Positions 52,102 to 62,051 of a stretch of 64,000 nt of DNA are shown piece after piece. The position numbers were made by a program, and so were the translations under genes. Source of the stretch: Rhynchopus euleeides (Eukaryota > Euglenozoa > Diplonemea > Diplonemida > Diplonemidae); assembly GCA_963210315.1 (NCBI GenBank), contig OY723322.1, positions 248,001-312,000 on the forward strand, read 5' to 3'. The stretch's first letter is position 1. Every line of letters begins with the position of its first letter. Under the pieces are notes generated by a model that did not search any database, was not told the DNA's origin, and saw only the letters and a program-made list of their open reading frames with translations.

Positions 52102-54859
52102 TTAGTCTGCAAGGAGGAGGGTTGTGTATGTCGGTGTGTGGGCGTGTGGCAAGAGAGAGAGCGCAAGAAAGCGGAATGGGGGAGGGTGTGTGCCAGTGAG
52201 GCGGAGGCTGGGCAGGGACAGAAGGCAGGAGCATACCCCAGGTGTTGGCAAAGAGGTAGGCGATGCGTGCCACAGCGTCCGCCTGCTGCGGGGTGGGGTG
52301 CGGGCCGGTCAGCTTGTTGTTGCTGACGATGAGCTTCGACATGACACGCTGCCCGGGGGTGGCCTGGTGGAACGGCCCCGTGAACCGGTTGTGGTGTCCC
52401 TGGAACACGTCCATGGGCAGCCCTGCGAAGTTGGGGAGCGGCCCCTCGAAGTCGTTCACAGACAGGTCCACGTAGTACGCCTTCGGGGTGGTGGTGTGCG
52501 CGTCGTACGTCCCGCCCAGCTTGTTGAAGTGGAAGTGCCCCATCAGCAGGTTCGGGTACACCACCATGCCTCCCGTCAGCTCGTTGTTGTTCAGCACCAG
52601 ACGCAGGCAGCTGCCGCATTCCGGCAGCGATCCCGAGAACCGGTTGCCCTGTGCGATGAAGGTCAGCATCTGTGCTGGCAGCCTCGGGAGCGGCCCGTCC
52701 ATCGTGTTCTGGCTCACGTCCAGCTGCCGCAGCGTGTCGGGCATGACAGGCAGCGGCCCCGTCAGCCCTGCCCCCTTGGCCCGCAGCGTCATTACCCGCT
52801 CCAGCGTCAGCACTGCAGCCGGCATCGGCCCCTTCACCTGTGTCTGCGAGAAGTCCAGCTCCAGAAGGTTGGGCGGCAACCCGCCAAACCCGCTGATCCC
52901 GGTCCCCTGCACGTACAGACGCTCCATCCCGCCCAGCCCGCTCAGGTCCGGCACCGTCCCGTTCAGCCCGCCTTCGAACGACAGGTCCAGGTCGCGCACA
53001 TCACCGTGCCCGTTGCACTTCACACCGGCCCAGCTGCAGTGATCGTCCCCCGTCCACGAACCCATCCGCCCGCCAGTGCTCCCGCCCGACAGCGACGCCT
53101 TCAGGCTCTGCAGCGTGCTGCACTGCGGGCCGCTGCACGCAGACCCCTTGCACACGCCAGCTGTGCACACGTCGTTGTTGGTGGTGCTGTCCTGGTCGTC
53201 GCACGGTGTGGCATCCGCCTTGTTCACCTCCTCGCACAGCCCCGTCTGTGGGTTGCAGCTGGACGTCTTGCATGGAGACGACGCGGTGCACACCTTGCCT
53301 GCACACTTGTCCGTCGCAACACCTTTGCACGCGCCAGCTGTGCACCTGTCGTTGTTGGTGGTGCTGTCCTGGTCGTCGCACGGTGTGCCTTCCGGAAAGT
53401 CCACCTCCTCGCACAGCCCCGTCTGTGGGTTGCAACTGGACATCTTGCATGGAGACGATGCGGTGGTGCACACCTTGCCTGCACACTTGTCCGTCGCAAT
53501 ACCTTTACACACGCCAGCTGTGCACCTGTCGTTGTTGGTGGTGCTGTCCTGGTCGTCGCACGGTGTGCCTTCCGGAAAGTCCACCTCCTCGCACAGCCCC
53601 GTCTGTGGGTTGCAGCTGGACATCTTGCATGGAGACGATGCGGTGCACACCTTGCCTGCACACTGGTCAATACCTTTGCACACGCCAGCTGTGCACCTGT
53701 CGTTGTTGGTGATGATGTCCTGGTCGTCGCACGGTGTGCCTTCCGGAAAGTCCACCTCCTCACACAGCCCCGTCTGTGGGTTGCAACTGGACATCTTGCA
53801 TGGAGACGATGCGGCGGTGCACACCTTGCCTGCACACTTGTCAATACCTTTGCACACGCCAGCTGTGCACACGTCGTCGACGGTGGCGCTGTCGTGGTCG
53901 TCGCACATAGTCCCGTCCGGGATCTGCGGGTCTGGATGCTCAATGCACGTCAGGCTGGCGCCGTAGCAGATCGAGGTGACACACACGCTTGACGGGGTGC
54001 ACGTCACACCCACACAGCGATCGATCCCAGCACACAAGCCACCCGTGCACGTGTCGTTGAGTGTGTAGAAGATCAGATCGTCACAAGGAGCCCCGTCAGG
54101 CAGAGTGACACACCAGTCCTGAACGCATTCGCCTGACTTGCACGTGTCGTGAACGTCTTTGGGTTGACCATTGTCACAGAAACTCCCGTCGGTGCTGTCC
54201 ACCTGCTCGCACGTCTTTGCCACCACGTCGCAAGTCACGTCCTTGCACCACTCGATGGCGTCCCCGTCCTTCCCCAAGTTGAGCTCGTACCCGCCCTGGA
54301 ACCTCTCGGCATTCTCGTACACACACCTGAAGACGGCCGTCGACTCGCCCATCGCGTCGTACGTGTTGATGCACGACGCACATCCAACGGCCGACACGCG
54401 CCTCCACAGAGCCTGCACGCTGTTGCTCATCCAGGGCGTCTCGTCGGCGGGCCTCGCCGGGCGAGTAGCAACCTGCCTGATTGATGTTTCGGAGGAGATG
54501 CGCTGCTCGAAAGCGTGCTCCAGGTTCGGTGACGTCTGGACGTCAGGGTCTGTCGTGGTCTGTGTGTAGTTGTGCCACAACAGCGCCTGCCCGATTTCGT
54601 AGTGGCTGTCGTGTGTCTCGGCCTCTGGCGTGCACCTCTGCATCACCGCATCACCGCCCACCGCCTTCGTCACGAGTGACTCGTCCCACACCAGAGGCTT
54701 CGCCCCGTATCTGGCACGAAACGCGTTGTGCAGCCTCAGCATGTCGGCCTTCTCTGTTGCGTTCAGCTCCTTAATCGTAACGGCACCGTCGCACGCACCG
54801 ACAGCCACCAGCAGGGCAACACCAGCCTGCAGCAGCCAACCGCCTCGCCTGATTGTCAT
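52102..54859 (-). CDS. Family gene C: secreted CAP - tandem cysteine cassettes - LRR protein, 875 aa
   Basis: Exons 54859-52237 and 52106-52102; the 130-base intron begins gtatgc and ends ttgcag, and the splice again gives FANTW-D-stop (TAA here, TGA in A and B). Signal peptide and CAP domain as in B. The cysteine-rich part starts with the CDNGQPKDVHDTCKSGECVQ module shared with B, then has four near-identical tandem cassettes of 57-60 residues (CDDQDSTTNNDRCTAGVCKG, DKCAGKVCTASSPCKMSSCN, PQTGLCEEVDFPEGTP) and a last half cassette. This array replaces the A/B-type HQQKM and GGSCEEYNLPD block. The LRR half, about residues 573-875, is nearly identical to its paralogues. The plus-strand 622-codon open frame over this gene is an antisense shadow. 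Confidence 0.88.
53170..53880 (-). repeat. Intragenic tandem repeat, 171-180 bp units, in gene C
   Basis: The phrase GCCCCGTCTGTGGGTTGCA recurs at about 53239, 53416, 53596 and 53767 with the rest of the unit nearly unchanged. Units keep the reading frame (57-60 codons), differing by 3-9 bases such as KGID against KGIATD. This is the DNA basis of cassette-number change between genes A-D. Confidence 0.9.
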
Positions 54860-57800
54860 GGTGTTACGCACGTGTCTGTGTGGAAGTATCTTATCTGTGA
54901 ACCGGGGGATGAGTCTTTCCGAGTAAATGACTTTCTACTCCAATCTTTTTGAGCATCACACGATACTTCAGCTCGAAGCCGGGGGCATCACAACATCACC
55001 CACAACAGGGCTCGTGCTTCCGAGGAAGAGGGTTCTTCTGTGCGGAGGCTTTGTGCGTAAATCAGAATACAGGGCAAGAGGCACCTGGCATCGTGGGGCA
55101 CAACGGTCGTCGTACGGGCAGGACCGCAACTCAGGCACGGGAAGGTGGTGTCACGGGGATGCAACCAGATCACTTGCTGTTCCGCTGTCTCGTGTTATCT
55201 GCACGACATGCATCGCAGAGACAATACGCACCGGCTTGCTCCGTATTCCTTGAAAAATAGCCGAAATCCCGGAAATATATTCCTGCTTTATTCTAAGGAA
55301 TTTTGCCCCTGTGCAAGCCCCGGAACCCCACGGTGAAAGGCCTCGCTTGAGACCACCACTGTGGAACCCCAGGTCCGGCAGCTCGCCATCCTCGACCAAA
55401 CAAGGCGGCAATGACCGTCTTGTTCGTTGTGCTGTATGGCGCGCACAACCGATGTATGCCATGGTTGCCTCAACAGCACGAGGCGCTGCGCTGCCTGATG
55501 ACCTCCTCTAGGGTCGGCGCCACCTGACAGTTCCCGCCGACTCGCTAAATGGGGTAACCCCTCCATCCCGCCGGCGTCCGCGTCCTCTCCTGTGGCCAGT
55601 GATCCGGCCATCATCAGCTGCCGGATGAAAGCAAACAATATTGGTGGCCCTCCACCTCTTCCCACCACAACTGGAGAGCCACCCACTCTGCTGCAGTTTG
55701 CCGAAGCTAGTACCTGGCGCAATACCTCAGCGTTCACTCCATCGATCCAGCCAGTGGCACAAGCCGAGGGGGGGGATATCCAACGGGAGAAATATCATCC
55801 CGTGGAGGTTATCCCATAGGATATCCCACCCAAGTTCTGGGAATGGAACCACCTACGGTTTTCACGACCGAATACGCAGGCTCCATGCGACAGTACCTAG
55901 CGGACAACTCAGAATCGGGCGCGGTGGCAAACTCCAGCACATCTCCCGACGGTGTTCCCCCGAGGGGAGCCTCGCGCGGGTGTACTTTGCACAGAGGAGG
56001 GGCGACCCTGGGATGTCGACTGCCGCAACCAGATCTTAGTCACGGTGTCGACGACGCAGCACCTGAGCGGGTTTTGAACCCGGGACTGTCAATTCTCAGG
56101 CAGGACCTCAGGCCTTGGGGAGGGCGCCGAACCGGGCTTCCTCCCGCTGTCCTCGCCTCGAAGGGAGGGCGCTTCGCGTGTCGGCATGAGGTGGTGCAGA
56201 GAGGCAACCCTCCGGAGTGCACTACACAGCGACGTGATTCCTGATGGGCACCATGGTTGAGCAGCACTCGAGGTGAGCTGGGATGAGGTGATGCCCGAGC
56301 TGACGACAGGCAGCCCTGCCACTCAGGACAGGCTGAAGGACATGTGAAGTCAGGTTCAAGGGGAGCGATGTTTTTGCAGGCGCGCAACGCCATGCTCGTC
56401 ATCCTCGCTGACAATGTGTGCCCAACTCCGCACAACCCCACCAAACTCCGCCAAACTCAGGGCAAAAGCAGGTGGGTTTCCTCAGGAAAATCCTTAGAAA
56501 AAATCGAGAAATTTTGGAGACTGTATTCCACATTCCATGTTAGGAGCAAGCCTGATGCGCACACAGTTTACATTTTTGACGGGAAAAAACAATGCTCGTT
56601 GGTTTGTCCACGAGTGATCGCTCGTTCCTCTTGGCAGTCGTGCATACCAATAACCACTCGTGGACCAAGCAGATTCTCTTTCGACTACGGAAGATTTCCG
56701 TTTGTCGCCGACCAGCAACCTGACGTCAGACGACCAGGCAGTGCGGGGTTTTTGGCGAGCCTCACCCTCAACCACAGGCATGATCTGTTCGATTTCACTG
56801 AACTGAGCACCATAACAACGAAAATGTAGGGCAAACAATCCGCCACTGGCCGGGGTGCGAGAGAGGGAAAGGGCCGGGCCTGGGAGATGAACCTGTTGGC
56901 CCTGGGGAACAAAAAGGGGTGGAGAGGGGGGGGGACAAACGCGGTGGCTTTTCCCTGACTTCTCTAGCAGGGTCGATCACAGGGATACGACGATAACGTG
57001 TCCGACAAATTCCTCTCTTCATGCAACATGATCGGAGTGGAACGTGATACAATCACATGCCCTCTATGCGATTATCATGAATTGCATTGATCACCTTTTC
57101 TCACATTTCTGCGTTTGCTATGTTGGATTAGCGGATCCGCATCGTACAGAACATCTACGAAAGACGACGCACGAGAACTGATACGCTACATTTCTGCACT
57201 TCTGAGTGAAGGCACCCTGTGGCACCTCCACCAAGAGTGACCCCTCACTACAATGCGCACGGCCCAAACACTGTAATCGAGGACGCATTGCCTCGGATTC
57301 TTGAGATCTTCTCAGATCCGAACGAAGCAAGGGAGGTGGCGAAGTTGAAGTAAACGGAGTGGGCAGTGATTGGTGCGAACGCGTTCGGCTGTTCGCGGGA
57401 ACAAAGTGCGAACGCGCGAACGTTCAGCCGGTCGCCAGAAACACTGCCTCGGGGAGGGGGGGGGGGGCGGGGTAAAGAGTAGAATGTAGTAGACTCGGGG
57501 GAGGGGGGGGGGGGGTGATCGGTAAATTCAAAGACAAATGATGTTCTCGACCATGTTATAATCAGGAAGTCTGTCGGGGTGGGGGGGGGGGGGGGGGCGG
57601 TGTATATTCCGCATCCACCTACGTAGTGTGATATCGAAGGTGGTTTGACGACGCACGAAGTGTGAACACGGAGGCACCGTCTGCACCATTTGTGGGAAAC
57701 ACCACAGACGCGACCAGTAGCATCTCAGCGTCTTCAACGGCGGGGCACCTTGGTGGACGAAGAGAAAGCTATATGTGTCCCCGCTTGCTACTGAAGTGAC

Positions 57801-57984
57801 AGCAAAACGACCTGGTGCCCCTGAAGGGGCCGATTTTCGTAGTTCTTACAAGCACCGCAAGTACTGCCGAAAGTTGTTTTGTTGGAACACAGACACTCTT
57901 TGAGCACATCACTCTCCGTTCTGATGAAGAGTGGGGCCGCAGATCCATCTCACAAAATCCTCAGTTGGCTGCGCAGGACAAAAA

Positions 57985-58022
57985 TCGTACTCATTCGTCG
58001 CTCGTAACGAGTAAAAAAGTGT
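57985..58022. repeat. Dispersed repeat R1 fragment
   Basis: ATCGTACTCATTCGTCGCTC followed by GTAACGAGTAAAAAAG, a short join of the first words and the last words of R1, as if the middle had been deleted. Confidence 0.5.
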
Positions 58023-58409
58023 CGCTTCAACCCTGCTGCTCTCTCTTTCTCTACTGATTGATACTTCGTTTGATGCGTTGACGCATCCTCACATGAAGGG
58101 GGTCTGTGTCGAGCACGTTTGGCAGAGCTGAATGACACTTTCCGCGGGAAATTCGTGTGCGTAAAAACTAATGCAGAGAAGGGTAGCAACAACAGTTAAA
58201 CGCAGAACACCCCACAGCCTGCCGGGCGTGTAAAGTGTTCGACCACAGCCCCTCTTGAATTGAGTGGCCTGGTCAACCCCAACCGCAAACCCCACAGCGC
58301 AGTTCCTATTCACACCTTGGACTGGGATTATAAGGACAAGGACAAGGTTGATCACCCTTCACTCGATGTGCAGGTGTCCGAGACCCTGTGTCGTCCAGGG
58401 ACCCGAAAT

Positions 58410-58720
58410 TCGTACTCCTTCCGCTTAAATGAGAGAAACACCATACCCAACTGCAAAAAATCGTACTCCTTTCGCTATAATAAGAGAAACACCCTGCCCA
58501 GCAACTGCAAAAAGGCAGATCCGGGCTACTTTTTGTTGAGCGCACACTCCTGTGTCAAAGGCTGTGTAAGCCCCTGTGAAGTGGCATGAAGGTGATCCTT
58601 ATAAAGCTTCAGTCGTACGATTTCCTTCGTTACTTCGCGACTTCGCTACGCTTCGTCGCTCGTAACTAGTAAAAAAGGCAGATCCAGGCAACTTTTCGTT
58701 GAGCGCACACAAAAAAATGC
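58410..58720. repeat. Dispersed repeat family R1, long copy with a partly duplicated 5' end
   Basis: The 5' words (TCGTACTCCTTTCGCTATAA, AGAGAAACACCCTGCCCAGC) appear twice in a row (about 58410 and 58450), then CTACTTTTTGTTGAGCGCAC, GTGAAGTGGCATGAAGG, AAGCTTCAGTCGTACGATTT and CTTCGTCGCTCGTAACTAGT plus an A run. This is followed by another GGCAGATCC and a CGTTGAGCGCACAC word at about 58676-58710, suggesting nested or tandem copies. Confidence 0.75.
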
Positions 58721-58821
58721 ACTGACCCCCGGGAATCACGGATGCTGGAAAACCCCCCGGATGCGAAGAAAAACAAAGGGGGGAGGCAGCTCCGGAAATG
58801 CGATCGTCACAAATGTGATTA

Positions 58822-59134
58822 CCGTATACGTAAATATTTTGGAACGTAAATATTATGGAACGTAAATATTTTGGAACGCTGGTGGGTTGGCGTTCCAGAT
58901 TTTTTTCGTTCCATAATATTTACAGGGCTTTCTGCGACTCGGGGACTTGGACCAGGTGATCGGACGGCGTACAGAGTCCCTGACGGGACCTACTCGTGCA
59001 CTTTTCGCGCGATTCCTGACGCAAGCCGTCCTCACCACCGAGTCCCGAACTGGCCCTGTAAATATTTTGGAACGTAAATATTATGGAACGGACCGGCCAA
59101 AAATGGGCCCGTTCCATAATATTTACGTATACGG
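58822..59134. mobile_element. MITE of the CCGTATACG family, 313 bp, just 3' of gene D
   Basis: Ends CCGTATACGTAAATATT and inverse, flanked by TA (58820-58821; 59135-59136). The core is the reverse complement of the 43925-44269 copy. It ends 43 bases from the gene D stop codon, so it should lie in or next to the gene's 3' UTR and may supply its polyadenylation region. Confidence 0.85.
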
Positions 59135-59177
59135 TATATGATTGCAGGCAGAAGGCGGCGGATGGAGCAAGCTCAGT

Positions 59178-60815
59178 TTAGTCTGTAAGGAGGAGGTATG
59201 TCGGTGTGTGGGCGTGTGGCAAGAGAGAGCGCAAGAAAGCGGAAAGGGGGAGGGTGTGCGAGCGAGGCGGAGGCTGGGCAGGGACAGAAGGCAGGAGCAT
59301 ACCCCAGGTGTTGGCAAAGAGGTAGGCGATGCGTGCCACAGCGTCCGCCTGCTGCGGGGTGGGGTGCGGGCCGGTCAGCTTGTTGTTGCTGACGATGAGC
59401 TTCGACATGACACGCTGCCCGGGGGTGGCCTGGTGGAACGGCCCCGTGAACCGGTTGTGGTGTCCCTGGAACACGTCCATGGGCAGCCCTGCGAAGTTGG
59501 GGAGCGGCCCCTCGAAGTCGTTCACAGACAGGTCCACGTAGTACGCCTTCGGGGTGGTGGTGTGCGCGTCGTACGTCCCGCCCAGCTTGTTGAAGTGGAA
59601 GTGCCCCATCAGCAGGTTCGGGTACACCACCATGCCTCCCGTCAGCTCGTTGTTGTTCAGCACCAGACGCAGGCAGCTGCCGCATTCCGGCAGCGATCCC
59701 GAGAACCGGTTGCCCTGTGCGATGAAGGTCAGCATCTCTGCCGGCAGCTTCGGGAGCGGCCCGTCCATCGTGTTCTGGCTCACGTCCAGCTGCCGCAGCG
59801 TGTCGGGCATGACAGGCAGCGGTCCCGTCAGCCCTGCCCCCTTGGCCCGCAGCGTCATCACCCGCTCCAGCGTCAGCACTGCAGCCGGCATCGGCCCCTT
59901 CACCTGTGTCTGCGAGAAGTCCAGCTCCAGAAGGTTGGGCGGCAACCCGCCAAACCCGCTGATCCCGGTCCCCTGCACGTACAGACGCTCCATCTCGCCC
60001 AGCCCGCTCAGGTCCGGCACCGTCCCGTTCAGCCCGCCGTCGAACGACAGGTCCAGGTCGCGCACGTCACCGTGCCCGTTGCACTTCACACCGGCCCAGC
60101 TGCAGTGGTCGTCCCCCGTCCACGAACCCATCCGCCCGCCAGTGCTCCCGCCCGACAGCGACGCCTTCAGGCTCTGCAGCGTGCTGCACTGCGGGCCGCT
60201 GCACGCAGACCCCTTGCACACCCCAGCTGTGCACACGTCGTTGTTGGTGGTGCTGTCCTGGTCGTCGCACGGTGTCCCGTCTGGGCGAACCGAAGCTCCG
60301 CATGCACTGTCCTGGCCGTCGCAAGGTACGGCGTCGGCCTTCTTCACCTCCTCACAAAGCCCCGTCTGTGCGTTGCAGCTGGTTGTCCTGCAGGGATACA
60401 GCGTGTTGCACTCGACCCCTGCACACTTGTCAACACCCTTGCACACACCACCGCCTGTGCACACGTCATTTGTGGTAGTGCTGTCCTGGTCATCGCACGG
60501 AGCGTCGTAGCGAACCGACTCATGGCATACAGCTATGTCTGGGTGTTGATGGGTGTTGCACCTGTTCTCGAGACACGGGTTTGTGGGTTGAGGGCACGTA
60601 ACAAACGAACAAGGGTCGCAATTGTGCAGGCGGTACTCGGAGCACCTTCCCTGTCTGCAAAACCCTATGAAGCAGGGGCCAAGCAGGGCAAGGCGCGTTG
60701 TGTTGTGGCACACCACACCCTCACACTGATCGACAACGGCACCGTCGCACCCACCAACAGCCACCAGCAGGGCAACACCAGCCTGCAGCAGCCAACCGCC
60801 TCGCCTGATTGTCAT
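59178..60815 (-). CDS. Family gene D: secreted cysteine-rich - LRR protein lacking the CAP domain, 505 aa
   Basis: Exons 60815-59303 and 59182-59178; the 120-base intron begins gtatgc and ends ttacag, giving FANTW-D-stop. The intron is a multiple of three without a stop, so retention would add about 40 residues, ending at the same TAA. The signal peptide is the family one (MTIRRGGWLLQAGVALLVAV), but it passes directly into a divergent cysteine-rich part (DQCEGVVCHNTTRLALLGPC, CDPCSFVTCPQPTNPCLENR, CNTLYPCRTTSCNAQTGLCE) with no CAP domain. The LRR half, about residues 203-505, is nearly identical to A-C. The frame is open upstream to 61322 and includes a second possible start at 61128 with its own signal-like sequence. 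The start at 60815 is preferred because it matches A-C. Confidence 0.85.
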   Translation of the reverse strand: MTIRRGGWLLQAGVALLVAVGGCDGAVVDQCEGVVCHNTTRLALLGPCFIGFCRQGRCSEYRLHNCDPCSFVTCPQPTNPCLENRCNTHQHPDIAVCHESVRYDAPCDDQDSTTTNDVCTGGGVCKGVDKCAGVECNTLYPCRTTSCNAQTGLCEEVKKADAVPCDGQDSACGASVRPDGTPCDDQDSTTNNDVCTAGVCKGSACSGPQCSTLQSLKASLSGGSTGGRMGSWTGDDHCSWAGVKCNGHGDVRDLDLSFDGGLNGTVPDLSGLGEMERLYVQGTGISGFGGLPPNLLELDFSQTQVKGPMPAAVLTLERVMTLRAKGAGLTGPLPVMPDTLRQLDVSQNTMDGPLPKLPAEMLTFIAQGNRFSGSLPECGSCLRLVLNNNELTGGMVVYPNLLMGHFHFNKLGGTYDAHTTTPKAYYVDLSVNDFEGPLPNFAGLPMDVFQGHHNRFTGPFHQATPGQRVMSKLIVSNNKLTGPHPTPQQADAVARIAYLFANTWGMLLPSVPAQPPPRSHTLPLSAFLRSLLPHAHTPTYLLLTD

Positions 60816-61128
60816 GGTGTTACGCACGTGTCTGTGTGGAAGTGTCTTATCTGTGAACCGGGGGATGCGTGTTAACCCTGCTTCAGATACTGTCTTTCCG
60901 AGTAAATGACTTTCTACTCCAATCTTTTTGAGCATCACACGATACTTCAGCTCGAAGCCGGTGACCGCATCGCCATCCACAACAGGCCGTTGGCTAGTGC
61001 TGCCCAGGATGAGGGCTACTGTGACTCGTTCGTTGAAGGCGGCTTGGGTGCGGCACACAAGAGCACCTGCACCCAGCACGGTGGCAAAGGATAGCGAGAT
61101 GAGGATGGCCCGGGCCACGCTCGGCATC
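60816..61128 (-). CDS. Possible in-frame N-terminal extension of gene D with its own signal peptide
   Basis: From ATG 61128 the minus strand reads MPSVARAILISLSFATVLGA, then GALVCRTQA and about 75 more residues (VTVALILGSTSQRPVVDGDA; FELKYRVMLKKIGVESHLLG), and runs without a stop into the gene D ATG. The hydrophobic start looks like a signal peptide. Gene C has the same DNA downstream of this point but with a gap of 23 bases that breaks the frame, which argues that it is untranslated leader or a relic of another gene's start. Confidence 0.3.
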
Positions 61129-62051
61129 GCTGAGGGAGACTCAGGGAACCGTACAGCACTGGGCGAGTCATGTCGCAAGAGTAACCCCAGAATAAACTGT
61201 GCGGAGGGCCAGGGACACACACCACGAATATTTTTAGAGTCGTGTCGCGGACCCAACACCTGCTCTTGACGCGACTCTGTTGTCTCAAAGGATAAAGCCA
61301 CTGTGCCCCTCACGGACACCATTCAATGTGGGGTGTCAAACGTTCTTCGGGGCAGCGGATGCTGAGCGCTTCAGAAGCCTGCCTCGGTTACGGCGGTGAC
61401 ACTTTGGAGGGTGGTCCTTGTACTAGTGTAGAACACACCGAGCCGATATGTCTGGAGAGACCCCATCGCAGCTGTGCTTATTGGAACAAGGCAAGGATGC
61501 CGAACTGGAGGGCACCGAAGTGCCCCGCATACCTTAACATACACACACACAGGGTGGGCTAGGACCCGTGCAGGGTTAACCCACCTAAAAAGCGATCAAC
61601 ACACTCACACGATTGTTTGTGGAATAATTTCAAGAACGTTGACACTTGACCGTGGCAGGACAGTAACCCGCCTAACCTCTGTGGCCAGGTCGCCACATCG
61701 CTTTGCTTGTGGTCGTGGAGATGGTTGCCAGCTGCACTGCAGAGAGGTTGAGCTCTCGGAAGGCACCTCTTGGCGTGCATGAGAGGCACTGCAACAGCGC
61801 GTGGCAGATAACCTGTCCTGCTGTGCGATTTTTGTGACAGGGGCAGGGGGCACGTCTTCTCAGGTGTGGGGTGCCACGCATACCCCCCAACCACACATCA
61901 GCAACCAGAGCGACTGAGCCCTGCTTGCTGCAGTGTGCACTGTCACAGATGTTCAGTGGAGCGTCACGCGATGCGATGACACAAGGAGGCGCAATCCTGA
62001 CCCGTCTGAGATCTTCAATCGACATCGGAATGACAAATCAGCGGGGCATGC
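60816..62051. other. 5' flank of gene D and 3' flank of the dehydrogenase
   Basis: 60816-60962 is closely shared with the gene C 5' flank, apart from a block of about 24 bases missing in C. 61043-61179 is shared with 48739-48879. From 61300 to 62051 no repeat or gene is recognised. Confidence 0.6.

Larger units (their letters stand above)
54860..58821. other. Intergenic region between gene C and the MITE at the 3' end of gene D
   Basis: 54860-54990 is the 5' flank shared with gene D; 55000-55230 is the stretch loosely shared with 48.2-48.5 kb. GGATATCCC words near 55770-55825 recall the MITE at 49.6 kb. G homopolymers lie at 57460-57600. R1 repeat pieces occur from 57985. No supportable gene; open frames are short and lack domains. 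Confidence 0.55.

Noticed and set aside
52124-53992. 622-codon plus-strand open frame (with similar ones at 33535-34926, 40697-42088 and 59142-60875)
   Set aside because: Exactly antisense to the LRR/cysteine-rich exons of genes A-D. Composition is that of a reversed GC-rich gene, with no signal peptide or domain.
56045-56130. Possible tRNA on the minus strand (T-arm-like CCGGGTTCAAAACCCG)
   Set aside because: The T-arm-like hairpin is good, but no anticodon stem, D-arm or acceptor stem pairs around it.
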